From FEN-987 sp964598845 (GTDB lineage Archaea; Thermoproteota; Bathyarchaeia; 40CM-2-53-6): DNA of 34,702 nucleotides. How positions within the stretch are numbered: the first letter of the stretch is position 1; each line of letters opens with the position of its first letter. The position numbers were made by a program, and so were the translations under genes. A model generated the notes under the pieces. It searched no databases. It saw only the letters and a list, made by a program, of their open reading frames with translations, and had not been told where the DNA came from. The stretch lies in contig CAZRDM010000023.1 of NCBI GenBank assembly GCA_964598845.1, forward strand, positions 1 to 34,702, read 5' to 3'. Positions 7,008 to 15,435 of this stretch are shown here, in pieces.

Positions 7008-8069
7008 TTAGGCTTTGAGCCCAATGCCCTCGACTGCTATTCTGCCAGGCTTCCCCAGCTCGCCCTGAACCGCGAAGCTCACTCCTAAAATCATGTTACT
7101 CACTTTGATGTTAGTCATGGTATGCGTTGTTATCTCTGAGACAAAGATTTCCGAGTGGCCCACCGCCACAGCCATGTAGGGGATCAGTATGTCGCCAAGG
7201 TGACGATCGACTGGAGCATTTGATTTTATTTCAACCAAGAGTTTGTCTGCGGCTTCCTGACCGACACGCTCGGCTGGTTTTCCTCTTTCACCTAGACTGT
7301 CCGAGCCTATGATCGGGCCGTTTGAAAACTTCGCGACCAATACAATGCCGCTACCCGGCCCCAAGTGCGGATCCTGATCAGGGGGGTACGTTTCAACGGC
7401 TATGTTTGGATTGCGATACCCTGCGGCGTTCAGCCTCTCCTTGGCTGAAGTTGCTTGGCGTTGGGCGACATGGCTTGGAAGCTTAACACAGTGACTGATG
7501 CCTTCCAGGGTTACCAGTTCTTCTCTCTGTAGAAGCGTGATCGCCTTGAGTGGGCGAGCTGGTTCAATGACCATCGTAACACGTCCCCCGCCCTTTGGAT
7601 AATGCCCTCTGCGATGCAGCGTTATCGCGCCCTTGTATCCCATCAACTGTAAGACGGGTAGAACTGCGAACCGAACGTAGTCGATCGTCGGGCTCCACCT
7701 CACATCGGTCCCACCGGTGAGCTCAAACTCAACTCGCTCGGGTGCATAGGGAGCCGAAGGCATCAAAGCTTGAAGGATGAGTGGTATGCTCCCCGCTGTG
7801 CCGACGTCGAAACGGAACTTACCTGAAACTCGTTCTCGCGGCTTAAACAGGAGTCCTCGCGAACCTTGGAAGAGCCCCTCAGTCTCTGCATTGCAGATAG
7901 CTGCGACAGCTTTCACGCCGGCCACATGTTGCGCCTGCAACCCTGGGTTGGGACGCTTCTCCCTAATCTTGCTCACACGAACCTCCTTCCCCGTGAGAGC
8001 TGAGAGCGCGATACTAGTTCGGACTATCTGCCCGCCACCTTCGAGCATATCTCCGGGAATCTCAATCAT
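7008..8069 (-). CDS. rtcA: RNA 3'-terminal phosphate cyclase
   Basis: Converts RNA 3'-phosphate ends to 2',3'-cyclic phosphates using ATP through a covalent enzyme-AMP intermediate. Family signatures are the N-terminal GDMLEGGGQIVRTSIALSAL, the RPNPGLQAQHVAGVKA block, RGHYPKGGG, and the SEITTHTMTNI segment with H316 as the likely adenylated histidine. The length of 353 residues is normal. It lies alone on the minus strand with about 115 bases of spacer on its upstream side. Functional context: the DUF504 cyclic-end protein lies about 1.4 kb away. Confidence 0.95.
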   Translation of the reverse strand: MIEIPGDMLEGGGQIVRTSIALSALTGKEVRVSKIREKRPNPGLQAQHVAGVKAVAAICNAETEGLFQGSRGLLFKPRERVSGKFRFDVGTAGSIPLILQALMPSAPYAPERVEFELTGGTDVRWSPTIDYVRFAVLPVLQLMGYKGAITLHRRGHYPKGGGRVTMVIEPARPLKAITLLQREELVTLEGISHCVKLPSHVAQRQATSAKERLNAAGYRNPNIAVETYPPDQDPHLGPGSGIVLVAKFSNGPIIGSDSLGERGKPAERVGQEAADKLLVEIKSNAPVDRHLGDILIPYMAVAVGHSEIFVSEITTHTMTNIKVSNMILGVSFAVQGELGKPGRIAVEGIGLKA

Positions 8070-8185
8070 AGATGAGTTGACCGTCTCTTAGTTCCTGAGG
8101 AGCTAGTATCCTCTTGATGCGATTCTAACAGTAATCCGAAACTGACTCTTGAGTTGTGTCCCTCAAATCCTACTCTTCGAGCATA

Positions 8186-9517
8186 TTAGCTTGCGAAGTA
8201 TTGGCTTAATCGGCGCTGAAAGAGTTCGTTCTGAATCAGTTTGCTATTCCGAGCCCAAGTTGCCGGTGGAATGGTGAAGTCTCTGCAGGCGAATCTGAGT
8301 GCTTCTTGGAATGTGTCAAAGCTGAATGGTTTCGTGCTGAATGCTGCTCTCACGCTCTCTCTTACATTCCATACTCCGACTGGTAGGATGTAGCCTGGTC
8401 TGATCTCTCGAAGAACCAGAGCTGCTGCCTGTCGTTCCATGCGATCCAAGGCTTCCACAACGGCCAGTCTGGACGAGTAGTAGCATCCCCCAATTGAGGC
8501 ATAGTGGGTCCTCCCTTCGTATGGTTCGTGATCGCCCATCATTGCTGGAACGGTGCCCGTTTCGTTCCACGCTGTGCCAGGGAACCATGCTTCAATGCAT
8601 TCGTATTCCCAATTTCGAGGCGAAAGTATCGCTGCGTAGAAGTTGTCTAGGTACTGGTACTTGTAGACTTTGAATTTCTCTATAGGTTGATATCTTCTCA
8701 CACCATTGAGAATCTGTTTGGATAATGTGTCGTCGACTGCGGTTATGCTCCATCTTGTTGGGACAATCTTTCTCCGCTTCTGGACACCGAGCATCCCGAG
8801 GCTGAGGATTCGCTGAATTCGCGAGACCTCAAGTCCGTCTTGGTACAACTCAACGATGGCGTTCGAAGCCAGTTCGTCACCGTCGTAATACGCAGCCTCG
8901 ATCTTCCTATCGCTGGTGGTGGGTGATATTCTTAGCTCATCGATCAGAGCCGACGGTCCGAAGGGTTGAGTCTCCTCACTCAGGGTAACGGCCATCCTAG
9001 GCTTATTCCTGAATTTGGCGTCAACATCAACGGAGGAAGATGATAGGGCAAGATCGTGAAGGTCGAGGAGATACTTCGGAGGATCCGAAGCATCGTGAAC
9101 ATATGTCAGGGACTTTCCTCGGATCAGACTGAAACGATAATCGATTATTGTCTGGATATCCTTGCCAAGCCAGAGCTCCGGAGTGTCCAAGAGGCGTGTG
9201 TCGCCCTTAGTCGGCGGAATTAGTGGGCCGAGATAGACTTTGGGGTAACCAACATGCCCAACGAAGGCCCCTGGGGGACTCGACCCATCGATACGATCCG
9301 AGTCAAGGTGAGGCAAATGTCTGACCAGGGATTCAGCCTTGGAGAGAATCGGACAGTGGGATTTCCCACACAGCATCCGGCTCCCGCGGCATTGCATGCA
9401 AATTGTTGAGGCAGCGGTGGTCACAAAACGGACTGTTTCGATGTTCTTCACTAGATCAAGTCCAGTCCGCTGTTGGATCCACGCTAGATTCTGCAGCGAG
9501 CTCAAGCCCACCAACAT
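8186..9517 (-). CDS. nreA: Nre family DNA repair protein with PIP box
   Basis: Archaeal DNA-damage response protein thought to work with the sliding clamp PCNA. The N-terminus has a zinc-finger-like CMQCRGSRMLCGKSHCP (C-x2-C-x6-C-x4-C, about residues 40-56). The core shows Nre blocks such as FVGHVGYPKVYLGPLIPP and WNETGTVPAMMGDHEPYEGR, then GGCYYSSRLAVVEAL. The last residues, QRRLSQYF, form a PCNA-interacting peptide of the Q-x-x-h-x-x-a-a type. A minus-strand GTTAAAATCG centred about 24 bases before the ATG suggests a leaderless mRNA. It is divergent from the MGMT gene, another repair function. Confidence 0.92.
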   Translation of the reverse strand: MLVGLSSLQNLAWIQQRTGLDLVKNIETVRFVTTAASTICMQCRGSRMLCGKSHCPILSKAESLVRHLPHLDSDRIDGSSPPGAFVGHVGYPKVYLGPLIPPTKGDTRLLDTPELWLGKDIQTIIDYRFSLIRGKSLTYVHDASDPPKYLLDLHDLALSSSSVDVDAKFRNKPRMAVTLSEETQPFGPSALIDELRISPTTSDRKIEAAYYDGDELASNAIVELYQDGLEVSRIQRILSLGMLGVQKRRKIVPTRWSITAVDDTLSKQILNGVRRYQPIEKFKVYKYQYLDNFYAAILSPRNWEYECIEAWFPGTAWNETGTVPAMMGDHEPYEGRTHYASIGGCYYSSRLAVVEALDRMERQAAALVLREIRPGYILPVGVWNVRESVRAAFSTKPFSFDTFQEALRFACRDFTIPPATWARNSKLIQNELFQRRLSQYFAS

Positions 9518-9628
9518 AAATTGAGAGGGGTGGTCGATTTTAACGAGAGAGACATATGAAAGTAATCACATCGTAGCTCAGTCTTTATCTAGCCACCCAA
9601 CCATACGGAGCGCCCAATCAGATTGTGA

Positions 9629-10204
9629 ATGTTATTGACATCGATATTCTCTGAGAAAAGAAACGGAGTCTGGTTCGCCTTAGCCCTTAATGAAAAGAAA
9701 CAGTTGATGGCAAGCTCCTTTTCGGATCGGAGTCGAGCCGAGGCCGAGCTGGCTGTCTTGCAGGCCATTCCCTCTCCTCGTTCTGCTCGCAAGAAGAGAG
9801 TTTCTGGAGACTCGAGAATGATAGAGATCCTTTACCAGCTCTTCATGGGACGGAGTGGAGCGAAGTTGAAGTCAATCGACCTGTCTCATGTTTCTGCGTT
9901 CAGGAGGAAGGTGTACCGCGAACTCTCTCGTGTCCCAAGAGGCCGTGTGACTACGTATGGTGCGATAGCCCGGAAGATTGACTCGCGTCGTTTCGCGCGT
10001 GCGGTTGGCACAGCTGTCGCAAGTAATCCGCTCTCATTGGTGATTCCATGCCACAGAGTCGTACCAGCATCACTAGAGGTTGGAAACTACGGAATGCCCG
10101 GCCGAAAACCCTCAGAGGGCTCATACATTAAACGTGGAATACTACAGCGCGAAGGCGTGGAGTTCGAGGGCAGCAAGGTGTCAAAGGAATCTCTGTGGGT
10201 CTGA
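9629..10204 (+). CDS. ogt: Methylated-DNA-protein cysteine methyltransferase
   Basis: Suicide repair protein that takes the alkyl group from O6-alkylguanine. The C-terminal domain has the helix-turn-helix RVTTYGAIARKI, the arginine-finger region RAVGTAVASNP and the active-site IPCHRVVP with C141. The N-terminal 75 residues are a divergent, MGMT-type cap. The length of 191 residues is usual. A GTCTTTATCT at about 9580 could be its TATA box. The stop is 18 bases before the TTG start of the NMN adenylyltransferase gene, so the two probably form an operon. Two repair genes, nreA and this one, diverge from one control region. Confidence 0.93.
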   Translation: MLLTSIFSEKRNGVWFALALNEKKQLMASSFSDRSRAEAELAVLQAIPSPRSARKKRVSGDSRMIEILYQLFMGRSGAKLKSIDLSHVSAFRRKVYRELSRVPRGRVTTYGAIARKIDSRRFARAVGTAVASNPLSLVIPCHRVVPASLEVGNYGMPGRKPSEGSYIKRGILQREGVEFEGSKVSKESLWV

Positions 10205-10222
10205 GGCTAAAGGTATCGAGAC

Positions 10223-10789
10223 TTGGACCGTGATAAACGCCGGGCATTGTACGTTGCAAGGTTCCAACCCCTCCATCTGGGCCATATGCATTGCATCCAA
10301 CATATTCTAAACAGGCTTCCTCAAGTGATAATCGCCGTAGGGAGCGCCCAATTCAGTCATACGCTTCACAATCCGTTCACCGCAGGCGAGCGAATCACGA
10401 TGATTCGCCTAGCAATGGATGAAGCCAAGATCGACCCGGCCAAATACTACCTAATCCCGATCCGTGATCTTCGGATTCATGACCTATGGGTTCCGCATCT
10501 GGTCTCACAGAGTCCACGGTTTGAAGTGGTATTTTCAAATGAGCCTGTAACCTCACGCCTATTCAAGGAGGCTGGATTCCGAGTCGAACCGATACCGTTC
10601 TATGACCGTGAAACTCACTCTGCGACTGAAATACGTGAAAGGGTTGTTCGCGGCGACCGCTGGGAAGAACTCGTCCCAAAGTCAGTTGCAGAGTACATCA
10701 AAAGCATTTTCGGAGATGAACGTCTGAGGGAGCTTGCACTTACCGATAAGCCTAGACAATACAGAAACGAAGCACGCTCCCCCTTCTAG
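10223..10789 (+). CDS. nadM: Nicotinamide-nucleotide adenylyltransferase
   Basis: Makes NAD from NMN and ATP. Archaeal NadM signatures are ALYVARFQPLHLGHMHCI, with the HxGH motif (H18-H21), the GSAQFSHTLHNPFTAGER block and ETHSATEIRERV, a variant of the ISGTxIR motif. The TTG start fits because the first strand begins eight residues later; no ATG is available upstream of HLGH in frame. At 188 residues it is slightly longer than usual, with about 15 extra C-terminal residues that overlap the convergent SAM hydroxide adenosyltransferase gene by 38 bases. Confidence 0.95.
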   Translation: MDRDKRRALYVARFQPLHLGHMHCIQHILNRLPQVIIAVGSAQFSHTLHNPFTAGERITMIRLAMDEAKIDPAKYYLIPIRDLRIHDLWVPHLVSQSPRFEVVFSNEPVTSRLFKEAGFRVEPIPFYDRETHSATEIRERVVRGDRWEELVPKSVAEYIKSIFGDERLRELALTDKPRQYRNEARSPF

Positions 10790-11576
10790 CTTTGATACGC
10801 TGCGCGGCGCTCTTCTCGCGGCATGCAAGCTCAAGAAAACCATGGCTTCCTACAAGAACTCCAAACTCGCTGCCACGCAAGTCTGCATAAGCTCTTACGA
10901 GCTTCGCGGAAAATCGTTTTCTACCGAATGAAAAGGCAATTCTCTCACCATACCTGAGACTCATTTTGGAAAATTCTGTTTCAGGTAGATTCGTAACTAT
11001 GTTTCCGAAACCGTCAATGTGAAAGACCTCGCAGGTTGCAGTCTTGCCCGTGATGGCTGGGGGATGATACGGAAGTCTCATGTAATCCATAATCTCGCCG
11101 CCGCACTCCTCTGACCTTCCTCCGCAGGCCAGATGGGCAGCAACGGGTGCAAAGATATCTCTCCCATGAAAGGTCGAAGAGACTTGACGACGCATCATCG
11201 AGCGGTTAGTTACCTCGTATACGTGGAGAAGGCCTTCGCGTTCCGCTGCTGGGATCATCAGTCCATTGTCTGGACCAACGAAAAGACACCTATCCGTCTC
11301 GACAACAATCGGTCGACGTACGCTACCGACCCCAGGATCTACAACGGCAATATGAACAGTCCCATCGGGAAAGTACGGTACTGCGCTTGCTAGGATGAAG
11401 GCACCCATTCCAACCTCGTACTTCTCAACTTGGTGACTGATATCCACGATCCTCGCCTCAGGGCAGATCGAGAGGATGACAGCCTTCATTTCCCCGACAA
11501 AGGGATCCATCAAGCCGAAATCTGTCAACAGACTTATCAGAGGTCTTTTAGCCCGGTGAGCAGACCCAGAGTTCAT
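10752..11576 (-). CDS. S-adenosyl-L-methionine hydroxide adenosyltransferase (DUF62)
   Basis: Splits SAM with water into adenosine and methionine; relatives include fluorinases and chlorinases. All family blocks are present: LISLLTDFGLMDPFVGEMKAV, AVVDPGVGSVRRPIVVE, FVGPDNGLM, STFHGRDIFAPVAAHLA and HIDGFGNIVTNLP. No sign of the fluorinase-specific loop insertion. The length of 274 residues is normal. The gene is transcribed toward nadM and overlaps its end by 38 bases. The biological reason for SAM hydrolysis in archaea is unsettled. Confidence 0.93.
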   Translation of the reverse strand: MNSGSAHRAKRPLISLLTDFGLMDPFVGEMKAVILSICPEARIVDISHQVEKYEVGMGAFILASAVPYFPDGTVHIAVVDPGVGSVRRPIVVETDRCLFVGPDNGLMIPAAEREGLLHVYEVTNRSMMRRQVSSTFHGRDIFAPVAAHLACGGRSEECGGEIMDYMRLPYHPPAITGKTATCEVFHIDGFGNIVTNLPETEFSKMSLRYGERIAFSFGRKRFSAKLVRAYADLRGSEFGVLVGSHGFLELACREKSAAQRIKARRGSVLRFCIV

Positions 11577-11690
11577 TGGGTCTCAAGACACTCCTCGACG
11601 TTCACGTCTAACGCTCATTGAGCCAATCATAAGCCTTAAGACCAACGCGACCTTTTTCATTGCTCACGCTTGGAACAGAAGTAGAAACTA

Positions 11691-12206
11691 ATGTCAGAGG
11701 AAGAAGGACAGGCCGGCGTTACGGCACCTAGCGTGAAGGTAGGCGAACTTGGCCCCTACTCAAAGCAGGTCAACACGACGGTCAAAGTTGTGCAGAAAGG
11801 CGAGGCGAGGGAGACCGTTTCTCGACAAGATGGTTCAACCCACCGTGTAGTAGACGCACTTGTCGGTGACGAGACGGGATCCATCTATATGACGCTCTGG
11901 GACGACAACATAGACAAGGTGAACGAGGGGGAAAGCGTTACCGTCAAGAACGGATACGTGCGCCCCTTCAAGGGTTCTATGCGGCTGAACATAGGCCGCT
12001 ACGGAAGCCTTGAACCTGCGGGGACTCCCGTGGGCGAAGTGAATACGCAGAACAATCTCTCAGAGAAGACCGTCGTCGAAGAACGACCCTACCGTTCCTC
12101 CTATGGCGGTGGAAGACGCTTCGGCGGAGGCTACGGCGGAGGATACGGGGGCAGAGGCCGAGGTCGCCGCTACGGCGGCAGAGGCCGCGGACGCGACCGG
12201 TATTAG
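11691..12206 (+). CDS. ssb: Single-stranded DNA-binding protein, OB fold with RGG tail
   Basis: Main candidate SSB of this organism. Residues about 18-112 form one OB fold (VKVGELGPYSKQVNTTVKV, VVDALVGDETGSIYMTLWDD, VKNGYVRPFKGSMRLNIG), closely resembling Sulfolobus SSB. The tail from about 130 is low-complexity Gly, Arg and Tyr (GGGRRFGGGYGGGYGGRG-type repeats), in place of the acidic tail of bacterial SSB. Tail-rich RGG repeats can bind nucleic acid or promote condensates; that is inference here. A CCTTAAGA about 60 bases before the ATG is a possible TATA box. The 119 bases after the stop hold no gene. Confidence 0.92.
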   Translation: MSEEEGQAGVTAPSVKVGELGPYSKQVNTTVKVVQKGEARETVSRQDGSTHRVVDALVGDETGSIYMTLWDDNIDKVNEGESVTVKNGYVRPFKGSMRLNIGRYGSLEPAGTPVGEVNTQNNLSEKTVVEERPYRSSYGGGRRFGGGYGGGYGGRGRGRRYGGRGRGRDRY

Positions 12207-12325
12207 AAAAAGAATTAGCAGCGTCGGGCTGCGAACAATTTCCCACCCAGATTTTTCTCTCATACGGATTAGCGTAAGCTTTCCATCAGAAGGTTGCATG
12301 CACGTTTAGAACATCAACGAGGCAA

Positions 12326-12544
12326 CTAATCTCTGGAGAGCGTGAGAACTAGTTCTCTAAGCTTCTTGGGAAAGTGCTGAGTATTGATTCTGTAACCTCT
12401 TTCTTTGAGAATTTGGCTTAGGCGCGAGGAACCTGACCAGAGGGCTTCCTTTGTGGTCCAGCAGATCCTCTCATCCTGAACGAACCAGATCTCATCCTCG
12501 CTGGCGATGATGTCGATCCCGTCGATCTTCCGGCGCAGGTCCAC
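12326..12544 (-). CDS. Small hypothetical protein
   Basis: Open frame for 72 residues from a GTG, with mixed charged and aromatic composition (IASEDEIWFVQDERICW, then a basic C-terminus KKLRELVLTLSRD) that reads like a globular protein. I recognise no family. It is divergent from the ParB-like gene, sharing an A/T-rich gap (12545-12633) that could serve both promoters. No ATG is available and no clear Shine-Dalgarno is seen, so it may also be a chance frame. Confidence 0.45.
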   Translation of the reverse strand: MDLRRKIDGIDIIASEDEIWFVQDERICWTTKEALWSGSSRLSQILKERGYRINTQHFPKKLRELVLTLSRD

Positions 12545-12633
12545 GAGGTCTTCACATCTGACTCAAATTCTTTCGATAGAACGATTTAAAATTGTATACT
12601 CCCACTCCTGCAGCCTGTAAGAGATGAAAGCTC

Positions 12634-13506
12634 TTGGCAACCCTCACCGAGATAGAGACGAGCAGACTGTTCATTGGAGAGATGAATGCACGGAAATCGG
12701 TTGGGGATCTAACCGAACTGAAGCTTTCCATTGAGGAGAAGGGCATTCTTGAGCCCCTTTTGGTGAGACCGTTCAAGAACAGATACGAAGTTGTGGTTGG
12801 CTCAAGACGTTATGAAGCTGCAAAGGGGATAGGCCTCAAAACAATTCCTGCAATCATTAGACAGATGAGCGACGCAGATGCGTTGTCACTGTCGCTGGTT
12901 GAGAATATTCAGAGAGCCGATCTTGAACTCGAAGAAGAGGCCGAAGGCATCCTCAAGCTAATGAAACTAGACCCAAAGCGGTTTTCCACCGTTAAGGCCG
13001 TTGCAAAGACGTTAGGCCGTTCTGAGAGTGCTATCCGTGAGCTATTGGATGCATATGAGCTCACTTTCAGACTCAGAGAGAAAGGAATGATGATCCATGC
13101 AGCCAGAGCTCCTCCTGAGGAAGAGAGGAAGCGAGCGGAGGCGATTCCACTTAGACACACAGAACTCGTGACTCGCGCATTGAAATCAGCCGAGGTTAGA
13201 AAACTTCCTATCCAAGAGTTTGAACGAAAGGTGCCAGAGATAGTCAGAGCCATAGCTCCGCTACCGGAGGAGGATGCCCGTAAAGTAGTAGATCGATTCA
13301 AGATGTTCCCCGAGAAAACAGTCGAGGCCATCAAGGAAGAAGCTCTCGCCAAGCAGACAGGTGTCGCAGTGAAAGTCTACTTTGCACCCCGAATCGCACG
13401 CGCACTGAGCCAAGCGGCAGAGGAACGCAATATTTCGGAAGAAGAACTCGTATCAATAGCCGTTGAGGAGTGGCTGGTCCTCAAAGGCTACCTCAAATCG
13501 GTCTGA
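12634..13506 (+). CDS. ParB/Spo0J-like protein
   Basis: Residues about 5-95 form a ParB N-terminal domain: NARKSVGDLTELKLSIEEKG, VVVGSRRYEAAKGIGLKTI and the box II-like SLVENIQRADL. A helix-turn-helix follows (TVKAVAKTLGRSESAIREL). The C-terminal 45 residues (VYFAPRIARALSQAAEERN, then ISEEELVSIAVEEWL) look like a ribbon-helix-helix or dimerisation unit. TTG start at 12634 after the TATA-like ATTTAAAA at 12584-12591. No ParA neighbour is seen, so this is an orphan. Archaeal ParB-like proteins may be CTP-using DNA-binding proteins or nucleases; the role here is open. Confidence 0.85.
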   Translation: MATLTEIETSRLFIGEMNARKSVGDLTELKLSIEEKGILEPLLVRPFKNRYEVVVGSRRYEAAKGIGLKTIPAIIRQMSDADALSLSLVENIQRADLELEEEAEGILKLMKLDPKRFSTVKAVAKTLGRSESAIRELLDAYELTFRLREKGMMIHAARAPPEEERKRAEAIPLRHTELVTRALKSAEVRKLPIQEFERKVPEIVRAIAPLPEEDARKVVDRFKMFPEKTVEAIKEEALAKQTGVAVKVYFAPRIARALSQAAEERNISEEELVSIAVEEWLVLKGYLKSV

Positions 13507-13526
13507 ACTTAGAAGCCCCGAACGGT

Positions 13527-14165
13527 TCACGTCAAGGAGCGCAGCAAGTAGTTGATGATCACATAGACTACTACGAAGTACACGGCCAACATGCCTATCG
13601 AGATGAGCAGGTTCCGCTTCCACTCATGGCTCCAGGCAATCCCTAACGGGAGCCCAAGCGAGAAACCTATGATGTGAGAGACGTAGGCCACGTCGCCCGT
13701 CAGATTATAGTACACGGCCAACGTGTTGTAAAGGAAGTACAGTATTGCAACGAGCCCCACAGGCATCAGAAATAGCCAAGAGAATCTCAGGGGCTTCAAC
13801 AACATTACGACGGCGGTCAAAGTGAATATCGCAGCCGACGCTCCTACAAAGGTCGCATCAGCAGGAAAGAAAGGCAAACTCAATGGAAAACTGAGAACGC
13901 CACCAAGAAAGAATGCGATCAGCATATGCCTTGAGTCTGCAACACTCTCAAGGGTGTTGCCGAATACGTAGAGGAAGATCATGTTTCCAATCAGGTGAAG
14001 TAGGTTCGCATGAACGAAGATGGCGGTCACAATCGTCCACAGTAGGCCCCCTTGAATGCTCTTAAGACTGAAGAGAAGGTTACGCTCCACGAAGGCGGGA
14101 TCAGCGCTCCAAGCGTACAAGGTAGCGAAGATACACAGCAAGATCAGTATGTTTGTGACCCTCAT
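13527..14165 (-). CDS. Rhomboid family intramembrane serine protease
   Basis: Membrane protease of about six hydrophobic segments. The catalytic dyad is visible: Ser110 in VGASAAIF and His164 in YVSHIIGFSLGLPLG. The upstream FVHANLLHLIGNMIFLYVFGNTLE block matches TM2 of the family, which carries conserved His and Asn residues. The frame stays open 75 codons further upstream, but that part is the shadow of the glycosyltransferase gene; ATG at 14165 puts the first membrane segment (ILILLCIFATLYAW) at the N-terminus. The start codon is embedded in the CATG shared with the divergent glycosyltransferase. Substrate unknown. Confidence 0.9.
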   Translation of the reverse strand: MRVTNILILLCIFATLYAWSADPAFVERNLLFSLKSIQGGLLWTIVTAIFVHANLLHLIGNMIFLYVFGNTLESVADSRHMLIAFFLGGVLSFPLSLPFFPADATFVGASAAIFTLTAVVMLLKPLRFSWLFLMPVGLVAILYFLYNTLAVYYNLTGDVAYVSHIIGFSLGLPLGIAWSHEWKRNLLISIGMLAVYFVVVYVIINYLLRSLT

Positions 14166-14907
14166 GGAGCCCAGCCCGGAAGCGACAGTTACAATTACTG
14201 AATCTGAAAAACATAACCCATCCTCACACGATCGGATCCTATTGGCCATACCGACCCTCAACGAGGAAGAAGCCATCGAGGCACTTCTCCAGGAATCACG
14301 CTCAGCTGGATTCTGGAACCTGCTCGTAGTCGACGGATTCAGTTCCGATCGTACACGAGAATTTGCAGAAAAAGCTGGAGCGAATGTCATGGTCCAAGAT
14401 TTCGGGAAAGGTAAGGGATGCGGCGTCAGAACTGTGATGAGAGAATTCCTTCAGGGAAAGTGGCAGGTACTGTGCATTATCGATGGTGATGGGACGAACG
14501 ATCCGTCATTCCTGAACGCCATGCTACCTGTTGCCACATCGGGCGACGCGGATGTGGTCTTGGGGTCAAGGACTCGAGGGCCAAGAGAGAAGAGAGCTAT
14601 GGACCTGTTGACGTTGGCATCCAATTTAACCGTCTCATTTCTTCTTGGAGCCAAATTCCGACGCCTATTCACCGATGTCCAGACCGGATACTGGCTCTTC
14701 ACAAGACACGCTGTCGAGCGTATCTACTCCGACCTTCGATCCAAAGGATTCGAAATCGAGCTTGAGCTATTCGTTAAGACCCTCAAGTCTGGATTGAGGG
14801 CTCGCGAGGTTCCCGTCGGTTTTAGACGACGGAAGGGCGTAACCAAGTTCAGTTTCATGTTACGGATGAGAAATCTATACTATACCTTCAGATTTCTCGC
14901 TTCATGA
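14164..14907 (+). CDS. Family 2 glycosyltransferase (dolichol-phosphate sugar synthase-like)
   Basis: A 247-residue GT-A enzyme. The N-terminal ILLAIPTLNEEEAIEALL, VVDGFSSDRT and CIIDGDGTNDP (a DxD-type metal and sugar-nucleotide site) are typical of GT2 enzymes of the DPM1 type; VVLGSRTRGPREK and FTDVQTGYWLFTR follow as in that group. No membrane anchor in the chain, but the next gene, overlapping by ATGA, encodes a four-helix membrane protein and may supply it. ATG at 14164 is chosen over upstream in-frame starts that lie inside the rhomboid gene. Likely role is lipid-linked sugar transfer for protein glycosylation. Confidence 0.88.
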   Translation: MEPSPEATVTITESEKHNPSSHDRILLAIPTLNEEEAIEALLQESRSAGFWNLLVVDGFSSDRTREFAEKAGANVMVQDFGKGKGCGVRTVMREFLQGKWQVLCIIDGDGTNDPSFLNAMLPVATSGDADVVLGSRTRGPREKRAMDLLTLASNLTVSFLLGAKFRRLFTDVQTGYWLFTRHAVERIYSDLRSKGFEIELELFVKTLKSGLRAREVPVGFRRRKGVTKFSFMLRMRNLYYTFRFLAS

Positions 14908-15389
14908 TTCGCATCTTCGCGCCTACAGAACTTATACAGAGAAAGCATCCCACGCCCTTTAGGAGCGATGTTCCCCTGACCACACGCACAGTCGCACGCA
15001 CAGTCGTTGGCGTTGTAATCTCGGTTATCGGTCTGCTCTCTCTGATTCTCGCTGGAATGGAATTCAACAGCCTCTTCTTCCTTCAGAAGATGCTTTCCAG
15101 ATCGGATATTCCCTCCTACAACCAATCTGTCGTCCTGCCGGCTTTCCTTGGACTCTTGATACTGCTTGATGGATCGTTCGTTCTAGGATTGAAGCGAGCC
15201 TTCAGCCTGAGCCTACATTTGCTCGGAAATTCCGTTTGGCTATTTGCGCTCCTCATGCTCCATCAGAACCTGGCCATCCCGATCACGGACGTCGAAGCCT
15301 ATCAGCAAATCTTCTACCTAGTACTCTTTGGCATCATCCTCTTCGTTATCGGCATCATTCTGAACGACATACCGCAACGACAAAGGTAA
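14904..15389 (+). CDS. Four-helix membrane protein coupled to glycosyltransferase
   Basis: A 161-residue protein with four predicted membrane segments: VVGVVISVIGLLSLILAGM, VVLPAFLGLLILLDGSFVLG, a third around LLGNSVWLFALLML, and FYLVLFGIILFVIGIIL. There is a charged N-terminal tail. I recognise no family. Its ATG overlaps the glycosyltransferase stop (ATGA), so co-translation is likely and a partnership, for example as membrane anchor, is a reasonable inference. The 45 bases after the stop and the start of the next region show no terminator-like T run. Confidence 0.75.
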   Translation: MIRIFAPTELIQRKHPTPFRSDVPLTTRTVARTVVGVVISVIGLLSLILAGMEFNSLFFLQKMLSRSDIPSYNQSVVLPAFLGLLILLDGSFVLGLKRAFSLSLHLLGNSVWLFALLMLHQNLAIPITDVEAYQQIFYLVLFGIILFVIGIILNDIPQRQR

Positions 15390-15435
15390 CTTGTGAAGGG
15401 CAAGCAGTATCAGGAACAGGTGGATGTGCGGTTCC

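Noticed and set aside
13527..14390. Longer rhomboid protein of 287 residues
   Set aside because: The extra 75 N-terminal residues are the antisense of the glycosyltransferase gene and look non-coding.
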